Assembly: GCA_041648895.1 (NCBI GenBank)
Contig: JBAZOB010000008.1
Span: 1-47,875, forward strand
From: JBAZOB01 sp041648895
GTDB lineage: Bacteria > Patescibacteriota > JAHJAL01
DNA: 47,875 nucleotides
Direction: 5' to 3'
Shown: positions 41,628 to 47,875 of the stretch, piece after piece
Layout of the letters: each line of letters starts with the position of its first letter
Numbering within the stretch: position 1 is the stretch's first letter
The notes under the pieces: generated by a model
Seen by the model: only the letters and a program-made list of their open reading frames with translations
Database searches by the model: none
Told to the model about the DNA's origin: nothing
Made by a program: the position numbers and the translations under genes

Positions 41628-41826
41628 TTACCAATGACGAATGAGGAATTTAATGAGTTGTGTGAATTAATAACTTGATTGGCTTTCATCTGTCATCCCC
41701 GCCTTGAGCGGGGATCTCATCATCAAGATTGTAATAAACGCGTTACATATGAGATCCCCGCTCAAGGCGGGGATGACATGAGGGATGGTTAATTCACACA
41801 ACTCATCAAATTTGTCATTTGTAATT
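41627..41826. repeat. Nested palindrome with GTCATCCCCGCC inner arms
   Basis: Outer arms ATTACCAATGACGAATG (left) and GTCATTTGTAAT (right) are imperfect. A middle layer TAATGAGTTGTGTGAATTAA (41651-41670) pairs with 41789-41808 with one wobble. Inner arms 41691-41720 and 41749-41778 are exact over 30 bp (start TGTCATCCCCGCCTTGAGCG), and each inner arm folds on itself (CCCCGC-CTTGA-GCGGGG). The inner part is GC-rich. It occupies half of the 439-base gap between glyS and mraZ. Confidence 0.82.
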
Positions 41827-41836
41827 GTTTATTGTT

Positions 41837-41845
41837 TGTGGATAA
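41837..41845 (-). promoter_or_regulatory. Single perfect DnaA-box sequence
   Basis: TTATCCACA on the minus strand equals the classic DnaA box. It is a single copy with no cluster or AT-rich unwinding region nearby, so it may be chance. It lies about 65 bases before the mraZ promoter. Confidence 0.25.
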
Positions 41846-41910
41846 GACAGGAGTGGGTGTTGTGATTGTATTCGCTGATATTGTGTTTTAGGAATGTCGG
41901 TGTGAATGTG

Positions 41911-41940
41911 TTGACGGGTGGGAGATAATTACCATATTAT
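41911..41940 (+). promoter_or_regulatory. Probable sigma70 promoter of the mraZ (dcw) operon
   Basis: TTGACG (41911-41916), 18-bp spacer, TATTAT (41935-41940). Start expected near 41947, immediately before the MraZ repeats. Confidence 0.65.
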
Positions 41941-41950
41941 GTAGATAGGG

Positions 41951-41990
41951 TGGTGAGGGGTGGTAGATTGTGGGAGAAATTGGTGAATAA
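41951..41990 (+). promoter_or_regulatory. Likely MraZ operator: four TGG repeats at 10-bp period
   Basis: TGGTGAGGGG, TGGTAGATTG, TGGGAGAAAT and TGGTGAATAA follow each other head to tail, with TGG at 41951, 41961, 41971 and 41981. Known MraZ sites are TGGG-type direct repeats separated by 5 bases, which is the same 10-bp period. The repeats lie between the promoter and the mraZ ATG, which fits self-repression. Confidence 0.72.
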
Positions 41991-42008
41991 ATAAATAATA
42001 TTAAGCCG

Positions 42009-42440
42009 ATGTTTGTTGGAGAATATCTTCACAGTGTTGATTCTAAGGGAAGGGTAGCCTTACCGGCCAGATTTCGAGAGGAGTTACAGGCGGGGTCAAT
42101 TATTACTCGAGGTAATGATGGGTGTTTAACAATTTTTAAATCGGATGAGTGGGATGAATTGGTGGAAAAATTATCCAACTTGCCACAATCGAAAGCGGAA
42201 GTGCGTAGTTATACACGGTTGGTTTTGTCAGGGGCGGCGGAGATAAAATTGGACCGTCAGGGTAGGATAAATTTACCAAATTATTTGGTTAATTTCGCCG
42301 GTATTGGTAAAAAAGTGGTTTTTGTGGGGGTAAATAACCGTTTGGAATTATGGGATGAGAAGAAATGGATTGAATATAAGGAGCAGATGGAAATGCAAAC
42401 CAGCGAAATGTTGGAACAATTAGGGGAATTTGGGTTGTAA
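42009..42440 (+). CDS. mraZ: Transcriptional regulator MraZ
   Basis: AbrB-like DNA-binding protein that represses its own dcw operon. The 143 aa form two SpoVT/AbrB half-domains, each with the DxxxR core: HSVDSKGRVALPARFREEL near residue 10 and KLDRQGRINLPNYL near residue 80. GNDGCLTIF and VNNRLELWDEKKW end each half. No ribosome site precedes the ATG. Its probable operator is directly upstream. First gene of the dcw cluster, as usual. Confidence 0.95.
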   Translation: MFVGEYLHSVDSKGRVALPARFREELQAGSIITRGNDGCLTIFKSDEWDELVEKLSNLPQSKAEVRSYTRLVLSGAAEIKLDRQGRINLPNYLVNFAGIGKKVVFVGVNNRLELWDEKKWIEYKEQMEMQTSEMLEQLGEFGL

Positions 42441-42465
42441 ATTAATAATTTTTTGTCTTTCTAAA

Positions 42466-42566
42466 AATAATTAGTGACTGAATAAATGTAATTTAAATAC
42501 AAAAAACAAGTTTGATTGTTTTAGTATTCACCTCCAAATTATTTACATTTATGGTTGCTAATTATT
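42466..42566. repeat. Imperfect inverted repeat between mraZ and rsmH
   Basis: AATAATTAG (42466-42474) pairs with CTAATTATT (42558-42566), and ATAAATGTAA (42482-42491) with TTACATTTAT (42543-42552). Inside, AATAC and GTATT can form a further stem. The segment CACCTCC at 42529-42535 could pair with a GGAGGTG ribosome-site type sequence. It sits in a 158-base gap inside the operon, unlike the other palindromes. Confidence 0.55.
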
Positions 42567-42598
42567 CCTAAAAGGGCGAAAGAATTGAGGAATTTTCT

Positions 42599-43528
42599 AT
42601 GATACATAAACCAGTTTTATGGCGGGAGGTGATTCGGTCATTGCAGTTGGAAAGTGGCATGAAGGTAATTGACGGCACAGTGGGAGCGGGTGGTCACGCG
42701 GCGGAAATTTTGGCCAAGATTATTCCAGATGGACGCTTGTTGGCTATTGATCGAGATGAAAGTATTGTGGAGCTAGCCAAAAAGAAATTAGTCGAATATG
42801 GTGATAATATTGTTTGGCGGGTGGGATCGTTGGCAAATTTAAAAACTTTGGCCGGGGAGAGCGGATTTGGGCAAGTCGATGCTATTTTGTTTGATTTAGG
42901 ATTATCGTCCTGGCAGCTAGATGATCGGCAGCGCGGTTTTTCATATTTGTATCCGGAAGCCAAGCTAGATATGCGAATGGGAGCGGGGAATTTGACGGCG
43001 AGTGATGTTTTGAATACCTATGATTTGGATGAATTGGCGCGAATTTTAAAAAACCATGCTGATATCAAGCGAGCCAGATTTTTAGCCAAGAGGATAATTA
43101 GCTCAAGGAGGGCGAAACCTTTTCGGCAAGTCGAAGATTTAGTTGCTCTGGTCAAGAATTGGTCGGCGGGGGGCGTTGATTCAAGAAGGCTATTGGCTCG
43201 GGTGTGGCAAGCGATTCGGATGGAGGTTAATCAGGAATTAATTGAGATTGAGAGTGGAATCAAGGCGGCGATTGAATTATTGGTTCCGGGTGGTGTATTG
43301 GCGGTAATTTGTTTCCATTCAGTGGAAGATCGAATGGTCAAAAATTTATTTCGTCAGTATAGTCAGAAATGTATTTGTCCCAAGGAATTTCCGCAGTGTG
43401 TGTGTCAGCAAAAAAGTGAGTTAAAAATAATTACCAAAAAACCAATTGTGCCATCTGTTAGCGAATTGGCCGAGAATATTCGTTCTCATAGTGCTAAGTT
43501 GCGAGTGGTGGTAAAAAATAAGGAGTGA
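42599..43528 (+). CDS. rsmH: 16S rRNA (cytosine1402-N4)-methyltransferase
   Basis: Methylates C1402 of 16S rRNA near the P site, using S-adenosylmethionine. The 309 aa show HKPVLWREVIRSL at the start, the SAM loop VIDGTVGAGGHAAEIL, LDFDL-type FDLGLSSWQLDD, RGFSYLYPEAKLDMRMG, and the end motifs ICFHSVEDRMVKNLF and NIRSHSAKLRVV. Length is normal. GAGG lies 8 bases before the ATG. ftsL follows directly. Confidence 0.96.
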   Translation: MIHKPVLWREVIRSLQLESGMKVIDGTVGAGGHAAEILAKIIPDGRLLAIDRDESIVELAKKKLVEYGDNIVWRVGSLANLKTLAGESGFGQVDAILFDLGLSSWQLDDRQRGFSYLYPEAKLDMRMGAGNLTASDVLNTYDLDELARILKNHADIKRARFLAKRIISSRRAKPFRQVEDLVALVKNWSAGGVDSRRLLARVWQAIRMEVNQELIEIESGIKAAIELLVPGGVLAVICFHSVEDRMVKNLFRQYSQKCICPKEFPQCVCQQKSELKIITKKPIVPSVSELAENIRSHSAKLRVVVKNKE

Positions 43529-43533
43529 AGAAT

Positions 43534-43869
43534 ATGAACAAAAGTCAAAGTGAAGTTGAAGGCATGTTTGCCGGTGTGCAAAAAAATAAATTAGCGTCAC
43601 GATTTGCGGTGGGACCGGTATCGATGCAATTTGTGACGGTGGTTATTTTGGCTTTGTTCAGTATCTTGTATCTATTGCAAAATAATCAAATGACCACTCA
43701 AGGCTACCAAATTGCTCAATTAAAATCCCAGCAGTTGGATGTTTTGCAAGAAAATGAAAGATATCAAGTGGAGGCGGCTCGACTCAAGGCTCTAAACGCG
43801 GTCAAAGATAAAATAGGTACCTTGGAAATGGAAAGCGTGGAAAGTGTTAAATATTTAGCGGTGAAATAG
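43534..43869 (+). CDS. ftsL: FtsL-like cell division protein
   Basis: Small bitopic divisome protein that with FtsB/DivIC helps control septal wall synthesis. The 111 aa hold one membrane helix (about 32-52, MQFVTVVILALFSILYLL) and then a coiled coil (QIAQLKSQQLDVLQENERYQ). Sequence is weakly conserved in this family, so position between rsmH and the PBP gene carries most of the weight. I chose the ATG at 43534, with AGGAG at 43521-43525; the GTG at 43525 is also in frame. Confidence 0.75.
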   Translation: MNKSQSEVEGMFAGVQKNKLASRFAVGPVSMQFVTVVILALFSILYLLQNNQMTTQGYQIAQLKSQQLDVLQENERYQVEAARLKALNAVKDKIGTLEMESVESVKYLAVK

Positions 43870-43896
43870 TTTGTTAGGTGACATTATTAAATGACT

Positions 43897-43935
43897 AATG
43901 ACAATGATGCTTTTCATTTGTCATTTTTGTTTTTG
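43897..43935 (+). terminator. Possible intrinsic terminator after ftsL
   Basis: AATGACAATGA pairs with TCATTTGTCATT (one bulged T) around TGCTTT, followed by TTTGTTTTTG. It would split mraZ-rsmH-ftsL from the PBP gene. Confidence 0.5.
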
Positions 43936-43947
43936 CTTATCAGTGAG

Positions 43948-44107
43948 ATAATTAATGAGTTGTGCTAATTAATTTTTATATCATATTAATTATTGGTTTA
44001 TAAAACTAGGCTTTGGGCTAGGTCAGTATTATTGATGCACGCTCATACAGGTTATAAACCAATAATTAATATGATATAAAAATTAATTAGCACAACTCAT
44101 TAATTAT
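43948..44107 (+). repeat. Core-loop hairpin family 1, copy 5 (56-bp perfect arms)
   Basis: Arms 43948-44003 and 44052-44107 match exactly over 56 bp. The loop (44004-44051) has AACTAGGC, then CAGTATTATTGATGC, then ACGCTCATACAGG, aligning with the copy at 6798. The outer arm carries GAGTTGTGCTAATTAA, related to the arms of copies 2 to 4, so it links the two subtypes. It interrupts the dcw cluster between ftsL and the PBP gene. Confidence 0.9.
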
Positions 44108-44128
44108 AGTAATAAATGATAGAAATTA

Positions 44129-45844
44129 ATGGATGTTGATAGTAAAAAATACGCTGGGCAATTAATTAGGATAAATTTGGTTTTGATTTTGTTTGGTTGT
44201 TTGTTTGTGGTTTTACTGGTTAAAACTTTTTCCAAACAAGTCATGCAACATGATTATTATTTGACTTTAGCCGATAATCAGCATTTGTGGCAGCAGGAAG
44301 AGGAAGCGAGGCGAGGCCAAATTTATGATACCAATGGTTATCCCATGGCGGCTAATTTATCTTTGCCAGCTTTGAGTGTTATTCCCAACCAAGTTGATGA
44401 TCCGGAATATACCGCCAAGAAGTTATCTTTAATATTGCATTTGAGTCGGCAGGAAGAGATGGAATTAGAAGAGGCGATGAGTAGTAAAGCGTTGTATATG
44501 CCGCCGATTAAACATAAATTAACTGACGAAGAGGTGGCCGAGATTAAAGAATATGATTTACCGGGGGTTATTTTGACACCCGAGGATTGGCGTTTTTATC
44601 CGGAGGGAACGTTAGCGGCTCAGGTGTTGGGTTATCTAGATGCTGAGAACAATGGTCAATACGGAATTGAAGGCTATTTTAACGATGAGCTAATGGGTAG
44701 CTCGGGTTTTGTACAGTCATACAAAGACTTAACTGGTCGCGATATTAATGATTCGCAGCAGATTTTGAGTCAGGTGAGGCAAGGTTTGAATCTATATTTA
44801 ACTATTGACAGGTCGGTGCAGTATTTTGTGGAAGAAGCGTTAAAACAAACTGTCGATAATAGTCGGGCGGATAGTGGTTCGGTGGTAATCATTGATCCTA
44901 AAACCGGGAAGATCATTGCTATGGCAAATTATCCAACCTTTGATCCGAATCAGTATTTTGCCGAAGACAACTATGATAATTTTAATAATGCTGATGTCTC
45001 CAAGTTTTGGGAACCAGGTTCGGTGTTCAAGGTAATTACCATGGCGGGGGCGGTGGATATGGATTTGGTGACTCCGGAAACTAGTCAATATTTTGAGGCC
45101 AGCGTGAAAGTGTTGGATCGGGAAATATGGAATTCGGAGCGGCGGGCTTACGGAGTGGAAACCATGACTCAGGTTTTGGAAAACTCTGACAACGTGGGGA
45201 TGGTTTGGGTGGGGCAGAAATTGGGTAAAGATAATTTTTATAACTATTTATATAAATTTGGTTTTGGTGAACCGACCGGAGTGGATTTGGATAACGAATC
45301 GCCCGGACTGGTGGTGGATAAGAGTTTGGTTTCTGAAGTCGATTTGGCCACTATGGCTTTTGGGCAGGGAATTGCCGTGACTCCGATTCAGATGGTAACA
45401 GCCGTGGGCGCGATTGCCAATGATGGGCAAATGATGAAACCCTATATTGTCGATAAAATTGTTACGGTGGATGGGAAGGAAGTGGAGGTGCGACCGGAGT
45501 ATTTACGCAGTGTGCTTAACCCCAAGGCGGCGGAGTCGGTGGCGGCCATGATGGTTAGTGTGGTGGAAAATGGTCACGGCAAGCAAGCTGGCGTGAAAGG
45601 ATACTATGTGGCGGGGAAAACAGGTACGGCGCAAGTGCCGGTGGACGGAGTGTATGATCCACATAAAACGATTGGGTCTTTTGTTGGCTTTGCGCCGGCT
45701 TTTGATCCTAAATTTGTGATGCTGGTTAAGATTGATGTTCCCAAAACATCAGAGTGGGCGGAAAGTTCGGCCGCGCCATTGTTTGGTGAAATCGCTGAGT
45801 TTTTACTAAATTATTATCAAGTTCCACCGGATAGGGAGGTTTAA
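44129..45844 (+). CDS. Penicillin-binding protein, FtsI/PBP2-type transpeptidase
   Basis: Class B PBP that cross-links peptidoglycan, probably the septal FtsI given its place in the dcw cluster. Of 571 aa, one N-terminal helix (about 10-30) is followed by a dimerisation domain (EEEARRGQIYDTNGYPMA opening) and the transpeptidase domain. Active-site motifs are complete: Ser298 and Lys301 in PGSVFKVITM, SDN in LENSDNVGM and KTGT in VAGKTGTAQVP. No PASTA domains. No ribosome site is obvious at the ATG. murF follows 1 base after the stop. Confidence 0.92.
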   Translation: MDVDSKKYAGQLIRINLVLILFGCLFVVLLVKTFSKQVMQHDYYLTLADNQHLWQQEEEARRGQIYDTNGYPMAANLSLPALSVIPNQVDDPEYTAKKLSLILHLSRQEEMELEEAMSSKALYMPPIKHKLTDEEVAEIKEYDLPGVILTPEDWRFYPEGTLAAQVLGYLDAENNGQYGIEGYFNDELMGSSGFVQSYKDLTGRDINDSQQILSQVRQGLNLYLTIDRSVQYFVEEALKQTVDNSRADSGSVVIIDPKTGKIIAMANYPTFDPNQYFAEDNYDNFNNADVSKFWEPGSVFKVITMAGAVDMDLVTPETSQYFEASVKVLDREIWNSERRAYGVETMTQVLENSDNVGMVWVGQKLGKDNFYNYLYKFGFGEPTGVDLDNESPGLVVDKSLVSEVDLATMAFGQGIAVTPIQMVTAVGAIANDGQMMKPYIVDKIVTVDGKEVEVRPEYLRSVLNPKAAESVAAMMVSVVENGHGKQAGVKGYYVAGKTGTAQVPVDGVYDPHKTIGSFVGFAPAFDPKFVMLVKIDVPKTSEWAESSAAPLFGEIAEFLLNYYQVPPDREV

Positions 45845-45845
45845 T

Positions 45846-47123
45846 ATGTTAGTGAAAATTAGAGCAGCGTGGAATAAATTTATAGCCGGCGTTTTGTATG
45901 AGCGGGCTAATTATGTTTTAAATAAATTTGAACCGCTGGTGATTGGTGTTACTGGTAGTGTGGGTAAAACTTCTACCAAGGAGGCTATTTATGCGGTGTT
46001 GTCGTCAAAATTTATGGTGGCGAAGAGTCAGGGGAATTTAAATAACGAGATTGGTTTGCCGTTATCTATTATTGGGTCTAAAAAGCCAGTTGGGGTCTGG
46101 TCGTGGTTGATATTTTTGGTGACTTCATGGTGGACTGTTCGTCGTTTGAATGATTATCCGCCATATTTGATTTTAGAAATGGCGGCTGACAAAAAAGGTG
46201 ATATGACTTATTTGTCTCGTCTTGCCAAACCAACAGTGGGGGTGGTGACCAATGTGGCCGATTCCCACTTAGAATTTTTTGGTAGCAAAAAGACGATTAT
46301 GATGGAAAAACGGGTTTTGGTCGAATCATTACCGAGAGTTGGCCGAGCAATTTTAAATTATGATGATCCGTTGGTGATGGCTATGGCCAAAAAAACTCGG
46401 GCAAAAGTAATTACATATGGCCTGAAGAAAGGAGCAATGGTGTCGGCTCAGAATATTCATATTAATACCGCGGGCACAACTTTTAAATTAGTTTATAATG
46501 GACATATGATGCCGATTCAAATGAAAGTAGTTGGATATTCGGCGGTATATTCAGCTTTGGCGGCAATGGCGGTGGGTTTGGCGTTAGATATGACAATAAT
46601 TGACGTCAAAGAGGCGATTGCCAAGTGGTCGAGTGTGGCTGGTCGAATGCGGATTTTGAAGGGAAAAAATAATATACTTATTTTGGATGACAGTTATAAC
46701 GCTTCCAGTAAGGAATCAGTTTTGACGGCGTTTAAGACTATTAAGATGATGGATATTGGGAAGCGGCGGCGAGTTGGGGTTTTGGGCAGCATGTGGGAAT
46801 TGGGGAAGCAGACGCGCCCTACTCACCTGGCAGTCGGGGAAGTGGCGGGAAAATTGTTTGATGTGCTGATTGTGGTGGAGGCACATGCTTTGATTATTAA
46901 GGAAGGAGCAGTTAAATCTGGCATGAAAGAGAGTAATATTTTTTGTTATCAGCGGACCGATGATCTTTTGTCAGATATCGATCAATTGTTAATAGGGGAC
47001 GACTTTGTTTTTATTAAAGGCTCACAGGGTAAAAATAGATTGGAAAAGGTGGTGAGGGTGTTATTGAAAGATAAGTCGCAAGCGAAAAAACTATTAGTTA
47101 GACAGAGTAAGGAGTGGCTATAA
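45846..47123 (+). CDS. murF: UDP-MurNAc-tripeptide D-alanyl-D-alanine ligase (MurF)
   Basis: Adds the D-Ala-D-Ala dipeptide to UDP-MurNAc-tripeptide, the last cytoplasmic peptide step. The 425 aa carry the Mur-ligase ATP loop VIGVTGSVGKTSTKEAIY (about 34-51), the SQGNLNNEIGLPLSI segment typical of MurF, VGVVTNVADSHLEFFG, and the C-terminal LDDSYNASSKES with RVGVLGSMWELG. GGGAGG precedes the ATG. mraY follows 1 base later. It needs D-Ala-D-Ala as substrate; the only Ddl-like protein in the window looks catalytically altered. Confidence 0.94.
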   Translation: MLVKIRAAWNKFIAGVLYERANYVLNKFEPLVIGVTGSVGKTSTKEAIYAVLSSKFMVAKSQGNLNNEIGLPLSIIGSKKPVGVWSWLIFLVTSWWTVRRLNDYPPYLILEMAADKKGDMTYLSRLAKPTVGVVTNVADSHLEFFGSKKTIMMEKRVLVESLPRVGRAILNYDDPLVMAMAKKTRAKVITYGLKKGAMVSAQNIHINTAGTTFKLVYNGHMMPIQMKVVGYSAVYSALAAMAVGLALDMTIIDVKEAIAKWSSVAGRMRILKGKNNILILDDSYNASSKESVLTAFKTIKMMDIGKRRRVGVLGSMWELGKQTRPTHLAVGEVAGKLFDVLIVVEAHALIIKEGAVKSGMKESNIFCYQRTDDLLSDIDQLLIGDDFVFIKGSQGKNRLEKVVRVLLKDKSQAKKLLVRQSKEWL

Positions 47124-47875
47124 ATGGAATATAAATTTGAATTAATTAGAATGTTGGTGATGGCGGTACTGGCTTTTTTATTGGCCATGGGCTTAACGCC
47201 AATTATGACCAATATTTTATATCGTTTTCAGATATGGAAAAAGCCGCAAAAAATTAGTTCTTTGGACAAGAAAAAAACGCCAGTATATTTGAAACTTCAT
47301 GCTGATAAGCACAAGAGAAATATTCCTTTTATGGCTGGAATTGTGGTTTGGATCAGTGTGGCTTTGTTGACTTTACTTTTTAATCTGAGTCGTGAACAAA
47401 CCTATTTACCTTTGTTTGCTTTGTTGGCGATGGGTATTGTGGGTTTGGTTGATGATTGGCTTGATTGGCGAGGCATTGGTGCGGGTAAAGGGTTGAGTGC
47501 CAAAATGAAAATGTTTTGGATCATTTTTATTGCGGTGGTGGGAGCTTGGTGGTTTTATTATAAATTGGGTTGGAGTGGTATTCACGTCCCCCTGTATGGC
47601 GATTTTGATATTGGTTGGTGGTATATGCCGTTATTTATTTTTATTATAATTTCTTCCGCCAATGCGGTTAATATTACCGATGGACTGGATGGTTTAGCCG
47701 CTGGTCTATTAGCACTCTGTTTTGCGGCTTTTGCTGGCATCGCTTTTTTTCAAGGTAATATTGGTATTGCTATCTTCTGCGCTTGCATGGTGGGAGCTTT
47801 ATTGGCTTTTTTGTGGTTCAATATCCCACCGGCCCGTTTTATGATGGGGGACACGGGTTCACTGGCGTTTGGGGC
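47124..47875 (+). CDS. mraY: Phospho-N-acetylmuramoyl-pentapeptide transferase, 5' part
   Basis: Transfers phospho-MurNAc-pentapeptide to undecaprenyl phosphate, giving lipid I, in the membrane. The first 250 residues are present; the window ends within the gene. It opens MEYKFELIRMLVMAVL and has about seven helices so far. Landmarks are HKRNIPFMAGIVVW, the aspartates in GLVDDWLDWRG, NAVNITDGLDGLAAG and PPARFMMGDTGSLAFG at the cut edge. Compared with typical MraY, the first cytoplasmic loop is longer, with many lysines (LDKKKTPVYLKLHADKHK). It starts 1 base after murF, with AAGGAG upstream. Confidence 0.93.
   Translation, partial: MEYKFELIRMLVMAVLAFLLAMGLTPIMTNILYRFQIWKKPQKISSLDKKKTPVYLKLHADKHKRNIPFMAGIVVWISVALLTLLFNLSREQTYLPLFALLAMGIVGLVDDWLDWRGIGAGKGLSAKMKMFWIIFIAVVGAWWFYYKLGWSGIHVPLYGDFDIGWWYMPLFIFIIISSANAVNITDGLDGLAAGLLALCFAAFAGIAFFQGNIGIAIFCACMVGALLAFLWFNIPPARFMMGDTGSLAFG

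Noticed and set aside
41837..41845. Perfect DnaA box as sign of a replication origin
   Set aside because: It is a single box; a 9-base match is expected about once in two to three windows of this size. There is no cluster, no dnaA or dnaN, and no AT-rich unwinding region. Kept only as a low-confidence site.

Overview
The window reads as a chromosomal segment of a small-genome bacterium of the Candidate Phyla Radiation (Patescibacteria, probably a Parcubacteria-type lineage). This is an inference from gene content. The markers are a class II ribonucleotide reductase, an archaeal-type class I aldolase, a MurT/GatD pair, a class E sortase, a PEGA/propeller protein, LemA plus HtpX, and gatC/gatA/gatB split by unrelated genes. 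Genes are short, tightly packed and almost all on the + strand. TGA is used as a normal stop, so this is not a UGA-recoding (Gracilibacteria-type) genome. No rRNA, CRISPR array, phage or transposase gene is visible.

Layout. 1-6.7 kb: nrdJ 3' end, aldolase, tRNA-Glu, lgt, a two-component pair and a GreA-type factor. 7-10.3 kb: murT-gatD (peptidoglycan amidation) and a surface protein. 10.5-18 kb: dnaX-dnaB, yjbQ, lspA, tRNA-Gln, small proteins, lemA, htpX and a TsaC-family gene. 18.2-22.3 kb: glyA, tRNA-Leu, a sortase, and a PEGA protein transcribed leftward. 22.3-31.5 kb: a GT-C type membrane protein, ligA, and the gatC/A/B genes interleaved with an NYN nuclease-fold protein, a cyclophilin and a membrane-anchored protein with a HEPN-like motif. 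31.5-37.8 kb: a DUF948-like protein, a YtxH-like protein, htrA, ftsA, ftsZ, yggT, a DUF167 protein and rodA. 37.9-41.6 kb: recO, a degenerate D-Ala-D-Ala-ligase-like protein, dtd and glyS. 42-47.9 kb: the dcw cluster mraZ-rsmH-ftsL-PBP-murF-mraY, cut off by the window end.

Much of the gene set builds a monoderm-like wall and divides the cell. MurF, MraY, RodA, the PBP, FtsA, FtsZ and FtsL make and split the wall, MurT/GatD amidate it, and sortase, Lgt and LspA attach proteins to the surface. GatCAB with the tRNA-Glu and tRNA-Gln genes points to Gln-tRNA(Gln) made by transamidation.

The most unusual signal is not a gene. At least eleven gaps that follow the last gene of a co-directional run carry long inverted repeats, several with perfect arms of 39 to 71 bp. 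Five share one conserved loop core and two share a second, unrelated core. Their arms differ between copies yet stay self-complementary within each copy. Seven loci share related outer-arm sequence around different centres, which suggests nested or modular palindromes. I do not recognise the two core families. A degenerate Ddl-like protein next to dtd, and two nuclease-motif proteins inside the gat cluster, are the best protein-level leads.
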